Source of the DNA: Talinum fruticosum
Taxonomy: Eukaryota; Streptophyta; Magnoliopsida; Caryophyllales; Talinaceae
Direction of reading: 5' to 3'
Assembly: GCA_021018815.1 (NCBI GenBank)
Contig: JAITYX010000155.1
Coordinates: 62,001-126,000, forward strand
Length of the DNA: 64,000 bases
A model generated the notes under the pieces. It was given only the letters and a program-made list of their open reading frames with translations, was not told the origin of the DNA and did not search any database. The position numbers and the translations under genes are program-made. Numbering within the stretch: the first letter of the stretch is position 1; every line of letters starts with the position of its first letter. Positions 35,080 through 47,330 of the stretch are shown here, piece after piece.

Positions 35080-35850
35080 ATTTATCATGCCTAAAAGCAT
35101 CTCCGAATGATGATTCATGGACATGGAATCGTAAACTAGGTCATATTAGCATGCATACTATCAAGAAACTTGCATCTTATGGATTAGTTAGAGGTTTACC
35201 TAACTCGTGCATTTAAGAAAGATAAAATTTGTGAAGCATGCACAAAAGGGAAGCAAGTCGGATCATCTTTTAAACCACTCAAAGCTGTGTCTACATCCAA
35301 AGTGCTTGAGTTAGTTCATATGGATTTGTGTGGTGAACTTCCTGTGAAAAGCCTAAGAGGTAAATCATATGTGCTTGTTAGTGTTGATGACTATTCATGA
35401 TTTACCTTGGTGTGTTTTATGAAGAACAAGAGTGAAGCCTTCAAAGAGTTCTCTAAGATCCGTAGGAAAATTCAAGTGGAGTCTCAAACTCGGATCACAA
35501 GAATTCGAACCGACCATAAAAGGGAGTTCGACTACTCGGAATTTGCAGATTTTTGTGATAAGAATGGCATCTCCCACAACTTCCCTGCACCAAGAACTCC
35601 TCAACAAAATGGAGTAGTGAAAAGAAAGAACAGAACTTTTGAAGAAATAGGAAGGACCATGATGATTGAAAATGATTTACCTTACTATATTTGGGCTGAG
35701 ACATTCAACACAGAAAACTATACACTCAACGGATGCATCATCGGACCCATTCTGAAGAAGACACCCTATGAGCTATACAAGGGAAAGAAGCCTAACATTT
35801 CCTACTTCAGACCATTTGGATGTAAATTCTTTGTGCATAACAATGGTAAG
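35080..35850 (+). pseudogene. C3 integrase, 5' part
   Basis: Carries the HHCC region (LGHISMHTIKKLASYGLV near 35130, CEACTKGK near 35235), then KNKSEAFKEFSK and RTDHKREFDYSEFADF; the conserved G before REF is now K. PYELYKGKKPNISYF and FGCKFFVHNN end it at 35850, where C2 is inserted with target duplication GTAAG. The frame 35407-35853 is open for 148 codons. Confidence 0.85.
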
Positions 35851-37444
35851 TGAAGGTTTGCTCTCGGAGAAGCTAAGTCACCCTAGAGGAGGGTGAATAG
35901 GGTGATGAGGAAATTCGCTCGAGTTAAACACTTGATATGATTCCGAGGAGAGTGTGAGTCAAGAATGAACTCGTAAAACACCGACTCGTAAATATGTGGA
36001 AGATGAAGATACGATTGGATTGAACTTTAAATCGACTGAGTCTAGATTGGACTCGTAAAAGTATCAACTCGTAAATTACGTGGAAACCCTTCCGGGGCAG
36101 AAAACCATGGACCGTGCTAATCCAAGCACGAAGTCAAGTCCACTATTTTGAATCCACAAAATACAGTAGAATGACTCAACCAAAGTTGCTCCCTTAGACA
36201 ACTTCTTACGAGTTTTTCCTAGACTCGAAATTCCCTTATCTCGATCTAGTACTTCCTAACCGAGATAACCTTTACAGCTAGGGACAACCGAGCTGAGATA
36301 ACCCTTACAGCTCAGTCAAGGGACCTTACTTAGAAAGTAAGAATAAGTGTTTGTGACTCGATTACAAGACCTTACAACTCAAAGAATATTAATTATAGAG
36401 TTGGAGTTGAAAGTAAAAGATTGAAAATGAATACAAAGACTTTAGTTCAAGTATGTGTATTGACAGTTGGTTCAAGCAATCTTAAAGTCTTGAGAGTTGG
36501 CTTCTATTTATAGATGACCAAGCAGTACTAGCCGTTGTGACCATCTTCCGACTGGAAGTCCTTTGCGACCGTTGTAGCAGATTTTCCGAGTCACTCAAAA
36601 ATATCCGTTGATGTATGTTCGTTGGGCAACGGCTCTTAACTCCTTTGGAAGTCCCAAAATCACTCGGCGGTGTCTTGAAAAGTAAGGTAGAAATCACCGT
36701 TAAGCTTACCGTTGTAGATTTCCAGCTTTGGAAATAGACAACCCCGACACAGATGTCCGGGGCTAGGTCGTAGATGGAAAAAATCTTATCTCGCTGGTGA
36801 TTTGACGTTTTGAAGCTAGTTACTTTTGTAATTCAAAAATAGGATAGCCTCATTTGAATAACCTACAAAAGTAAATCAATTTGGTTCTCAAAGTATAAAA
36901 ATACTTTGGTCCAAGATTAGACACAAATAATAAATTAATTAAGATAATTAAGAGCATAATTATCTCGAGTTAGAAAAACGAATGGAATATTTTGAGTCTA
37001 ATATCCATGAGACTCAAAATCCATCTAAGTCAGTCTAAGAGAGAATCAAGTTAAATAAAGGATACCGAGACTTGATTTAAACAAAGCAAAGTTCAAACAA
37101 AAATATGCCGACTTAGAAGAATGAATTATCAATGTGATTGTTTTTGGAACATGAAGTCAAATCTGCGGTTGTGCAAAATAGAACAAGTGTTTGAACATGC
37201 GATAAATCTGAGTGTTGTCCGAGTGACTCGAACGAGTGTATGAACAGAGTATGCTTTCTAAGTTAGTCGAATCAAGTGAGAATGTACGCAATGATTTCGT
37301 AACACTCGTAAAAGATGATCTATCACTCGGAAAAGTTTCTAAGGCACACGTAATGACTTGCAATCAAAACCTTATGAGAGCTGAAGTCTTATACCCGATT
37401 CTTTGATGGAAGTCGATGATGTATATGTAAAGTCTAAGTCTTCA
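35851..37444 (-). repeat. C2 3' LTR
   Basis: 1,594 bp; on the plus strand it runs from TGAAGGTTTG to GAGTCTTCA. TATAAATAG on the minus strand is at 36504-36512. The hairpin inverted repeat is at its left end (about 35871-35905). Confidence 0.92.
36504..36512 (-). promoter_or_regulatory. TATA box, C2 3' LTR
   Basis: TATAAATAG on the minus strand, in the same context (gtcatctataaatagaagcc) as the other LTRs of this family. Confidence 0.65.
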
Positions 37445-37457
37445 ATCTCCCCTTTTT
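37445..37457 (-). other. C2 terminal polypurine tract
   Basis: AAAAAGGGGAGAT on the minus strand, identical to the C1 tract, abuts the 3' LTR. Confidence 0.85.
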
Positions 37458-37917
37458 GATGAAAGGCATTTCATACTTAGACAAAACTTTGTTAGTGATA
37501 TAAATCTGGTGTTTTAATCTTGCTCGTAAAATAAGTTAGTAAGATGTGATAAAATTTAGTTCTATCGGAGCAAATTTATCTATTATAGCAAATAGATTGA
37601 GATTGCACAAGCAAGAACTAAAGTATCGAGTAAGAAAAGAATACTTGTAGACAAAACAATGATTGGCCACCGATAGTAGGATTATTAACGAAATTCATTA
37701 ATTCATTTAAGCAGAAGAGAATAACCGATTATTAGAGCAATGATAGATATAGTTAACATGCTCGAACAAGAAATGGAAACTCAAAAATAATTGCATTAAG
37801 CATTAAACTCAGAAATTATTAATGAAATGCATTAATTCATTAAAGATAAGAAAATTATACAAAAGAGAAGGTGAGCGAAGCTCCCCTAAACAAGACAACA
37901 AATTTTTCTAGCTAGCT

Positions 37918-37938
37918 ATTCTCGCCCTTGCCTTTCAA
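37918..37938 (-). other. C2 internal polypurine tract
   Basis: Minus strand reads aaaggcaagggcgagaatag, matching C1 20981-20997 with one interruption of the G run. Confidence 0.5.
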
Positions 37939-37959
37939 AGAAAAAACAAAAAGAGGAAG

Positions 37960-39790
37960 AATGATATCAAGTAGATACACATTTGATGTTTAGACAAAAA
38001 AAAATTGAAAAACAAGAGAAGAAAACTAAGAGGGAGGAGATGGAGCGATCTGGGTTGAAGATGAAGGAAGAGTAGTGCGCCTGCGCCGATAAGAACAAGA
38101 AGATGTAGTTGAACGCGGCAGGGACAAGCACTGGGATTTCGGTATCGGCTCACTTCGAGTGGTCGACCCGTAACGAGGTTGTCCAAAGGCTCATCCTCCC
38201 GGAACTCGACTCACTGGAGGGGTGCGCTCGCCCGACCGGCTGTCGATCGACCATGGTCGGCAGGGTCGTCCGACCCACTCGCACTACCGTCCGAGCCGAT
38301 CATCTCCGGCTATGGTTCCGGAGCACTTAGACCCTCGCCTTCTACTCCTTGCTCTACCTCTTCTTTCTCCCTTTCCCGAGACGGAGTCGCCTCAGCCGCA
38401 AGCTCCGCCGCTTCTTCTTCTTCGCTTTTTCTTCCTCTTGTGAGGAAGATTTGGCCGGACTTGAGGATTCCTCGAGGTATATGAGTCGACAGTGTTCCCG
38501 AGCCGCCTTGGATCGCCTCTCCCGAAGGAGCTCGATCAGCTCCTCTCGCTCCCTAACCAAAGCCTTCATATCGAGTAGCACATCCTACCGCTCTCGAATT
38601 TGGGATTGGGTTGTTTTCTGGTTAATGGTCATAGACTCGAAGGATAGTCTTGAATGACCGAAGGGTGTCCTTGAACTCAGTGGACACCAAGGAGAGCTTG
38701 TCCATGAGAACAAGTGGACAAGGCGTAAGAGATAACTTGAGAAACACCCGAGGTGGAGGCACCACCAGGTGGAGGAGGTAGAGAGAGAGGAGTTTTAGTC
38801 TAAGTCTAAGGCGGAGAAGGTGGCCTCAATTCCGAGCTATGGACTTAGACACCCGGTTGGGTTTCCCGGTATCCATACCCAAGAAGTTCCTTTTTGCCAA
38901 CGACTATGGTAGCCTCAAAAACCACATTAGGAACTAAGGGAAGAGGAACTTTGAATTGTTTGAAAACGAGGGTGAGAAGAGCCCTAAAAGGAAGAGGGGT
39001 GGTCTTCTTGTTCCGAGTTTGAGCCTAAGCACACCGCCATTTGCTCAATGATAGCAGGGAAGAGGTCTACTTCGTAGCCCTCTAGAATATCGAATAGAGC
39101 TTTGAGATGCTTGCAGTTGGGGTTTTCCTTACTAGAATGTTGTGAGAAGAAGGTTCTCATCAGCAAGAAACACGTAAGACGAGCTTCGACTTTAGTTAGG
39201 TCATAGAGAAGTTTTTGCATGACCCAGGGAATTCTTTAGCGTATTTCTCAAAGAAGTTATCAGCAACCTCGTTGAAAGGTATGGGGTTGCTGTTCAAGAA
39301 AAGAGAAGATACTTTGAAAAGTCAATGGAGGAGGGAAGTATTGATGCGAACGGTGATGTTCTAAACTCGTGAGGTGAGAATACCCTCAAAGCTAAAAAGA
39401 TGAGTGTAAAACTCGGAGATGAGTTCGGGATAAATGAACTCGTTGAAACAAAGAAAATTGCAAACCCCAGTGGATTGGATGTGAGGCAACCACGAAAACT
39501 TTGTGGTTGGAAAGAATTTGTCATCCAAGACGAGATGCTCGGGTGACAGGAGGTTTGAAAGGGGAAGAGGGACCTTCCCGGCTTTTTGTGCGAGGCTTCA
39601 TGGTGGCAGTAACCAAGAAAATTAGGGTGAGAACCTCTTTTCGAAATTTTGGTGTAGAAAAGAGAAAGAGAATGATCTTTTGAGAGAGATAGAGAGTGAA
39701 GGCTCCAAGAAAATAAAAGAGTAGAAGAAGACAGAACCGAGAGCAACAGAGCTTACTTGAGATGTTCTTCACGAAGCTTGAGATCACCGA
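37960..39790 (-). pseudogene. C2 third ORF, env-position protein
   Basis: Minus-strand frames 39294-39746 and 39521-39787 give the N-terminus (basic KPRTKSREG text and a FAIFFVSTSSFIP block), 38984-39220 gives KHLKALFDILEGYEVDLFP, and 38354-38581 gives MKALVREREELIELLRERR followed by SKAA and a Lys/Arg-rich tail. These are the same three conserved blocks as in C1. It is broken by frameshifts. Function is unknown; the coiled coil and charged tail fit a structural or nucleic-acid-associated protein better than a membrane glycoprotein. Confidence 0.6.
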
Positions 39791-40294
39791 GCGTTGCTTT
39801 GATAGTAGAGAGCTTATTCACGAAGATTTAGTTGTGAGAGAGAGAGTAAGCGAATGGTAAAGTAACGAAATGAATGAAAATAAGCGCTATTTATAAAGAA
39901 GTAAGCGTCCTTCGATATCCGTTCGACTCGGCTCTTCGGCGGTCACCTCCGACCGATGTGACTGTTCTCTCTTCCAACGGTTAGAATCCCAGTAGTTGTC
40001 TCCCAACTGCTAGTTGTTTGATCTCAGCGCGTGAGAGAGGGAAAAAAAAAGAAAGATTTTGAAAATAAATTCGAAATTCTCCACTTGTCTAGAAATGATT
40101 TCAAAAGTTTGATGTCCATGTTTTTCTCAAAATCCGAGTCCGAATCAGCTAAGTTTCTAAGTGACTCGTAGACCGCAATCAAATAAGAACTCTTAGCTCA
40201 GTATCACTGGTTCAACCGAACTAATAACTTATTAAAGAAAGTATTCACGCAACACATAATCATGCAAAAAATTTTCACACGTAAAAACACGTAA

Positions 40295-40985
40295 TCATGC
40301 ATTTAACATACCTAGCTCATTCCTAATAAAGCAAAACTTATCCTCACTAAGTGGCTTAGTAAAGATATCAGCTAATTGAAGATTGGTAGGAATGAATTCG
40401 AGTTCAATGTCACCTTTCTCGAATGATCTCTTAAGAAATGATACCCGACCTCAATATGTTTTGTCTTTGAGTGCTCGAACCGGATTCTTGGTGATGCCGA
40501 TTGCACTCGATTATCACACTTGATTGGAATTTATTTGAATATCAGTCCCAGATCTTTCAAGTGTTGCTTTATCCATAAAATCTGAGCACAGACATGCCCT
40601 AGTTGCAATATACTCAGCTTCGGAAGTTGATAGAGCTACCGAGTTTTGCTTCTTTGAGTGCCAAGATATCGTGGATTGACCTGAAACCGGCAGGCTCCCG
40701 AGGTGTTTTTCCTATCAACTTTGTACCCAAGCATAATCAGCATCCGAGTATCTAGTGAGAGTCAATTCTAAGTGTCCGGAGTACCATAGACCTAAATTCC
40801 GAGTCCCTCCAAGATATCTCGAAAATTCTCTTCACCGCAGTGAGATGTGATTCTTTTGGATTCGCTTGAAATCTTGCACACGTACGGACACTAAACATTA
40901 TGTCCGGCCTACTGGAAGTAAGATATAGCAAAGATCCAATCATACCTCGATAAATTTTCCGATCTACCGCTTTACCTTTTTCGTC
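40295..40985 (-). pseudogene. C2 RNase H
   Basis: Ends LGMLNA with a stop at 40295-40297, the same end as C1. The MIGSLLYLTSSRPDIMFSV block is near 40960-40905 and NPKESHLTAVKRIF near 40860-40820. Frameshifts occur from 40750 leftward. Confidence 0.85.
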
Positions 40986-41960
40986 CGAGTCCAGCTTTAT
41001 GCCGCTACTCATGGTGGTCTGTCGCATGCTTTGCATCTTGAAGTTTGTACTTCTTTAGCGACTCCTTGGTGTACTTTGATTGATGGACATATATTCCATC
41101 TCTTTCCTGATTGATTTGTAGACCAACGAAGAAATTGAGTTCTCCCATCATACTCATTTGAAATTCCTGTCTCATTAACTCGTAAAAATCTCAACATAGA
41201 ATTTCATTAGTAGCTCAAAACATTATGTCATCAACATATATCCGAGCAATCGAAAATCTTTCCCCTTGGTTTTTATAAAGAGAGTCTTTTCAATCTGACC
41301 TCTCCTAAAATCATTTTGAACTAAGAAATTGCTCGGTCTTTTCATACCAAGCTCCGGGAGCTTGTTTAAGACCATAGAGAGCTTTTGCAGCTTGAAAACA
41401 TGATTTCGAAATTTAGAGTTTTCAAATCCAGGGGTTGCTCAACATAGACTTCCTCTTTAATAAAACCATTGAGAAATGCACATTTCACATCCATTTGATA
41501 CAATTTGATATTCATGCTAGATGCAAATGCTAATAAAATTCTAATGGCTTCAATTCTAGCTACAGGTGCAAGGGTTTCCCCACAATCAATCCCTTCTTCT
41601 TGATTGTAACCTTGAGCCACAAGTCTAACCTTATTTCGACTACCAACCCACCTTCATCCAGTTTGTTCTTGAAAACCCATTTAGTTCCTATGACTGGGCG
41701 GTCGGAAGGTCGTTTGGTCGAGTCCGGACTTGGTTTCTTTCAAATTGATTGAGTTCCTCTTGCATGGCCTTGACCCATTCAGGTTCATTAAGGGCCTGTC
41801 GTGCATTTTGGGTTCGAGTTAATGATATGAATGCGATGAATGCACATAGACTTTGAAGAGAGGAATGAGTTCTTACCCCACTGTTGATGTCGGATATGAT
41901 ATTTTCTAGAGGGTGGCTAGAAACATACTTGAAAGCTCTACTTGTTCTTTGGTTCACCGA
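40986..41960 (-). pseudogene. C2 reverse transcriptase
   Basis: Frames 41688-41957 (SGVRTHSSLQSLCAFIAFIS, LNEPEWVKAMQEELNQFE) and 41366-41620 ([22 protein letters not shown], cited here only in part, and [18 protein letters not shown]) identify copia RT. The catalytic YVDD box lies at 41228-41239 on the minus strand and is intact, but a stop follows three residues later (IMF-stop). Confidence 0.86.
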
Positions 41961-42149
41961 ACAGTAGGTTGAATTGGTTGATCTGCGTAAGTCCGTTTCG
42001 AGTGAGCTTGTTCATCGATTGTTCTTCAACATTCCGAGCTGGTTCTTGAGTTGTCTCATTCTCGAATCACTTCGTTCGAGTGACTTCATTGTGAGTGACA
42101 TGGATTTGATTCTTGATGAGCTCATTTTCATCACGATCATCATCTCTGC

Positions 42150-43050
42150 TCGAGCTTTAGGTCCGAGAATGATGACTCACTTGGTTTTTCCTATTCAATC
42201 TCATCAAACACAACGTGGATGCTTTCTTCCACTTTATTAGTTCTTTTATTGAAAATGCGATAAGCTTTGTTATGAGATGAATAATGAAGAAAAATAACTT
42301 CATCTCGACCGAGCATCAAACTTGATCGAGCAATCCTTACAATTGTTGTGAACAAAACACTTACATCCAAAGGGTCTGAAGTATGAAATATTGGGTTTCT
42401 TCCCTTTGTAGAGCTCGTATGGAGTTTTCTTCGGAATGGGTCCGATGAGGCATCTGTTCAAAGTGTAGTTAGCTATGTTGATTGCCTCGACCCGTAAATA
42501 GTAAGGTAGATTGTGTTCAATAATCATAGTCCTTGCTATTTCTTCAAGAGTTCTGTTCTTTCTCTCCACCACTCCATTTTGTTGAGGAGTTCTTGGTGCT
42601 GAGAAGTTTTGAGAAATGTCATTCTTATCACAAAACTCTGCAAACTCCGAGTAGTTGAATTCCCTTCCATGGTCGGTTCGAATTCTCTCGGATCCGAGTC
42701 CGAGACTCAACTTGGATTTTCCTACAGAGCTTGCTGAACTCTTTGAAGGCTTCATTTTTATGCTTGAGAAAACATACCCAGGTAAATCGTGAGTAATCAT
42801 CAACAATAATGAGCACATATGATTTACCTCCGAGATTCTTGACAGGATTTCACCATATAAATCCATATGCAACAGTTCAAGCACCTTGGATGTGGAAACA
42901 GCTTTCAGGGATTTGAAGGATGATCTCGACTTGTTTCCCTTTGCGCATGCTTCACAAATTTTATCTTTCTTAAATGTACATTTAGGCAATCCTCCGACTA
43001 AACCATGGGATGCAAGTTTCTTAATGGTGTGCATACTAACATGACCTAGT
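42150..43050 (-). pseudogene. C2 integrase
   Basis: The long frame 42300-43034 (244 codons) starts inside the HHCC finger (MHTIKKLASHGLV, CEACAKGNKS) and includes RTDHGREFNYSEFAEFCD, NFSAPRTPQQNGVVERKNR and PYELYKGKKPNISYF. A local frame change in the middle gives the wrong frame for the IVDDYSRFTWVCFL stretch, which is found in frame 42628-42816. This is the best preserved integrase in the window. Confidence 0.88.
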
Positions 43051-43450
43051 CTACGATGCGATTCCCATGAATCATCATGAATAGATGCTTTTAAAGCAGA
43101 TAAGTTCCGACTCGAGTCGAAAGGGAAATAGTGTAAGTGTTACCCGATCTCTTACCCGAGAGCTTGATCTCTTTGGTAGCATCATCGAAATATAGCAATT
43201 GGTCCGAGTGAATCTTACCTCTTGACCTTTATCACATGGCTGAGATATGCTTAGCAAGTTGTACTTTAACCCTTTGACAAGGTATACTCGGGTCGACCGG
43301 ATTGCTTCCTTTCCCAATCTTGCTAATCCCAATTATCTTGCCTTTGCTATCATCCCAAACGTGACTTTTCCTCCTTTGTAGTCCTCTAACTCAAAAAAGA
43401 ATCTTGAATCTCCCGACATGTGGCGTGACCATCCACCGTCTAGGTACTAA
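43051..43450 (-). pseudogene. C2 protease
   Basis: On the minus strand near 43435-43395 the retropepsin motif reads YLDGGWSRHMSGD: the catalytic Ser of D-S-G is Gly and the following Cys is Trp. The Asp remains. Frame 43075-43332 continues with RVYLVKGLKYNLLSISQ. Probably inactive even without the nearby stop. Confidence 0.78.
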
Positions 43451-45311
43451 TGCCCTTTTATTCTTTTCGAGTCACTCGCGAATCGAAACAAACTAACCCT
43501 TCTCACTTTCTCTAACGAACCCAAGTAACTCCCTTTACCGAGGTCCTTTTCTCGAGGAAGAAGACTTTTCGGAACCCGGATTTGAATGACTTTGGGTTTG
43601 GTCCGATTCCGAGTCTTCCGTTTAGAGAACCGAGTCTATGTCTCTTTCTTTTGAGAAACTTTTCTTTTATAAACCTAGGTGGAGAAGGCTTTCTCCTGTT
43701 AGCTGGTCCGGGCTCAGTCCTCCTTTCATTCTTATAAATGGGACCATGCTCAGCCTTTCCGAACTTTACAGTTCTAGAATCCTTTTGAAAAGTTCTAAGT
43801 AGGAATTGGATTCCTCCTCTTTGTTAAAACCAAGACCTTCTTTTCGAAGGAGACACATTGGAACCCTAAGAGCATATCAAGGTTTTTCCGACCTTAGGTA
43901 AACTTTAAAACAAGAGCTTGAGACTCATTGAGCTTTTGCTTTAGTTGCTCATTTTCCCTTCCGAGTAACTCAAACTTAGTCTCATTAGATTGAGCACTAG
44001 TCTTAAGTTCTCTTAGAGTAAGTCTCAGCTTTTCCAATTCATTTTCTAAAGAGATGCTCTCGGAATTGATTGACTCAAGTTGTTCTTCAAAGAGGGAAGA
44101 GTTAGAATTTGACTTTTCTCCCAAAGTGAAAATATACTTAGCTAAATCAACTTTGGAAAACTTGAGAAAGTATTCAATTACCTCCCGAGGATTTGTTTCC
44201 TCATTGTCTCGAGTGATCCGAATCGACTCGTTTCGCCTTCCGAGTCGAGAGAGCCATTAGACATTTTGAGTCATCCGAGTCCTCATCGTCTTCCGATGAG
44301 TCTTCATCACTCCATGTGGCCATCATAGCCTTTTTTTTCTTCTGTTCCTCTTTCTCTTAGGACAGTCCTTGACCATGTTTTCCTTGCTTGCCACATTCAA
44401 AACAGACCGAGTTCTTAGTCAAAGATAACTTTGAAGGGGAAGAGTGTTTACCTTTTCTATCCTTCTTGTCTTTCTTATAGAACTCTTCTCTTGGCTTCTT
44501 ATCCCATCTCTTGTGCTTCATTATTCCCTTGAAGCCTCTAGCAATAAGTGTCATGGGATCATCTTTTGAGTCAAAGGAACTCATATTTGCTTCTCCTGGT
44601 TTCTAAGGCTTTCAGCCGCAATGTTCTTTTTGGTGCTCGACCTCTGCATCCTCCTCTTCCAAGTGGATCTCATGGGTGAGAAGCTTCCAAATGAGTTCGT
44701 CCGGCTTCAGTAACGATAGGTTCCGAGCCTCTTTGATAGCTGTTACCTTGGGACCCCATCTTCTCTTGGGTAGACTTCGAGTATCTTTCTCGCACATTTC
44801 CTCGTGGGAAATCTTTTCACCCAAAGATTTGAGATTGTTAGTAATCTTAGTGAAGCGGATAAACATCCGAGTGATGTTTTCTTCCGGCTACATCTTGAAC
44901 AGCTCATACTTGTGAAGATATTGGCTTATCTTTGCTTGTCCGACTCGGCTTGTGCCTTCATAAGTATTGACCAGTGTGTCCCATACTTCTTTGGCTATGT
45001 CACGAGCGGACACTCGGTTGTACTCGCTCGAGCCGATGGCGCACATCGAATGTTCATCGCCATAAAGTTCTTTATGAACTTTTGTGTTTCTTCAGCAGAT
45101 GAACTCGGCCTTTGTCTTGGGCACGAGTCTTGTTTCTTCCGTCTTCATGGGAATGTAGTTGCCTACTTGTATGATGTTCCGGACATCCTCATCATGATCT
45201 AGCAAGAAACATTCCATGAGCTTCTTCCAAGTGCACGCAGTTAGATCCTTTGAACTTTGGTGGTCTGCTGGAAGATCTTCCTTCATCGAACTCTCCGTTG
45301 TTCCGAGCCAT
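43451..45311 (-). pseudogene. C2 gag
   Basis: Starts at the ATG at 45311-45309 on the minus strand (MARNNGEFDEG as in C1). Frame 44612-44866 gives FTKITNNLKSLGEKIS, and frame 44357-44584 gives RGFKGIMKHKRWDKKPREEF and CFECGKQGKHGQ, a disrupted zinc knuckle. Frame 43894-44124 is a Glu/Lys/Leu-rich probable coiled coil. Frameshifts separate the pieces. Confidence 0.83.
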
Positions 45312-45356
45312 TTTATCTTTAGACCTTTGGATAGTTAGATCCTTTCGAAAGGCTAA

Positions 45357-45368
45357 GCTCTAATACCA
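45357..45368 (-). other. C2 primer binding site
   Basis: Minus strand TGGTATTAGAGC, two bases from the 5' LTR; initiator tRNA-Met type. Confidence 0.82.
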
Positions 45369-45370
45369 AT

Positions 45371-46926
45371 TGAAGGTTTGCTCTTGGAGAAGCTAAGTCA
45401 CCCTAGAGGGGGTGAATAGGGTGATGAGGATCGCTCGAGTTAAACACTTGATATGATTCTCGATGAGAGTGTGAGTCAAGAATGAACTCGTAAAACACTA
45501 ACTCGTAAATATGTGGAAGACGAATATACAGATTGGACTGAACTTTAAATCTGACTGAGTCTAGATTGGACTCAAAAATGTATCAACTTAGAAATTAGGT
45601 GGAAACCCTCCTAGGGCATAAAACCATGGACCGTGCTAATCCAAGCACGAAGTCAAGTCCACTATTTTGAATCCACAAAATACAGTAGAATGACTCAACC
45701 AAAGTTGCTCAATTAGACAACTTCTTATGAGTTTTTCCTAGACTCGAAATTCTCTTATCCGATCTAGTACTTCCTAACCGAGATAACCTTTACAGCTAGG
45801 GACAACCGAGCCGAGATAACCCTTACGACTCGAGTCAAGGGACCTTACTTAGAAAGTAAGAATAAGTGTTTGTGATCGATTATAAGACCTTACAACTCAA
45901 AGAATATTAATTACGAGTTGGAGTTGTAAGTAGATGAATACAAAGACTTTTGCTCAAGTATGTGTATTGACAATTGGTTCGAGTAATCTTAAAGTCTTGA
46001 GATTTGGCTTCTATTTATAGATGACCAAGCGGACTAGCCGTTGTGACCATCTTCCGACTCGGAAGTCCTATGTGACCGTTATAGCAGATTTTCTAAATCA
46101 CTTAAAAATATCCATTGATGTATGTTCGTTAGGCAATGGCTCTTAACTCCTTTGGAAGTCCCAAAATCACTGGCGGTGTCTTGAAAAGTAAGGTAGAAAT
46201 CACCGTTAAGCTTACCGTTATAGATTTCCAGCTTTGGAAATAGACAACCCCGACACGATGTGCTGGGGCTAGGTCATAGATGGAAAAATCTTGTCTCGCT
46301 GGTGATTTGACGTTTTGAAGCCTAGGTTACTTTTGTAATTCAAAAATAGGATAGCCTCGTTTGAATAACCTACAAAAGTAAATTAATTTGGTTCTCAAAG
46401 TATAAAATACTTTGGTCTAAGATTAGACACGAGATAATAAATTAATTAAGATAATTAAGTGCATAATTATCTCGAGTCGGAAAAACGAATGGAATATTCT
46501 GAGTCTAATATCCATGAGACTCAAAATCCATCCGAGTCGAGTCTAAGAGAGAATCAAGTCAAATAAAGCAAAGTTCAAACAAAAATATGCTGACTTAGAA
46601 GAATGAATTATCAATGTGATTGTTTTTGGAACATGAAGTCGGATCTGCGGTTGTGCAAAATAGAACAAGTGTTTGAACATGCGATAAATTCGAGTGTTGT
46701 CCGAGTGACTCGTAACGATGTGTGAACAGAGTATGCTTTCGAGTCAGTCGGAATCAAGTGAGAATATATGCAATGGTTTCTATAACACTCGAAAAGATGA
46801 TCTATCACTCGGAAAAGTTTCTAAGGCACACATAATGACTTGAAATCAAAACCTTATGAGAGCTGAAGTCTTATACCCGATTCTTTGATGGAAGTCGATG
46901 ATGTATATGTAAAGTCCGAGTCTTCA
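45371..46926 (-). repeat. C2 5' LTR
   Basis: 1,556 bp, partner of 35851-37444. TATAAATAG on the minus strand is at 46011-46019. It lacks about 40 bp (near 46557) present in the other copy. Confidence 0.92.
46011..46019 (-). promoter_or_regulatory. TATA box, C2 5' LTR
   Basis: Plus-strand ctatttata reads TATAAATAG on the minus strand, in the shared catctataaatagaagcc context. Confidence 0.65.
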
Positions 46927-46931
46927 GTAAG

Positions 46932-47330
46932 GAACATCTAACTAAGTTTGATGTTAGATCGGATAAAGGCATATTTCCGGGTTACTCATCTCATAGTAAA
47001 GCTTATCAAATTTTAACAAAAGGACTAACAAAGTGGAAGAAAGTATCCACGTTGTCTTTGATGAGATTGATATTGGCGGGATAAGTCAATCTACCTTTTT
47101 AGATCTCAAGTTTAACAGAGATGAAGATGACATTGCTAAAGCCGAGCTCGGAAAGAGTCAAAACAGAAGAATTGAGACAACTCAGGACAATCCAACCCAG
47201 GAAGTTGTGACTCAAAATGAATAAGTTCAAGAGCCAGCTCAGGATGCTAAAGAACAAGCCAATGCGAAGCTTAGTAAGATCAACCAACCGAAGAATAACG
47301 TGTTCAACCAACCAACCTGGTAAATCGGAG
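46932..47330 (+). pseudogene. C3 integrase, 3' part, and linker to RT
   Basis: The frame resumes directly after the right GTAAG duplication with FDVRSDKG and GYSSHSKAY text, then EESIHVVFDEIDIGG (47033-47077) and an acidic, Asn/Gln-rich linker, as expected for the C-terminal tail of copia integrase. Confidence 0.8.

Larger units (their letters stand above)
35851..46926 (-). mobile_element. Copia element C2, nested in C3 integrase, opposite strand
   Basis: 11,076 bp with LTRs at 35851-37444 (3' LTR) and 45371-46926 (5' LTR) and a perfect target duplication GTAAG (35846-35850 and 46927-46931). All domains run right to left: gag, protease, integrase, RT, RNase H, third ORF. Its LTRs belong with the solo LTR 25972-27601. 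It is younger than C3 by nesting. Confidence 0.93.

Noticed and set aside
44804..45202. 132-codon plus-strand ORF
   Set aside because: It is the antisense shadow of C2 gag on the minus strand.
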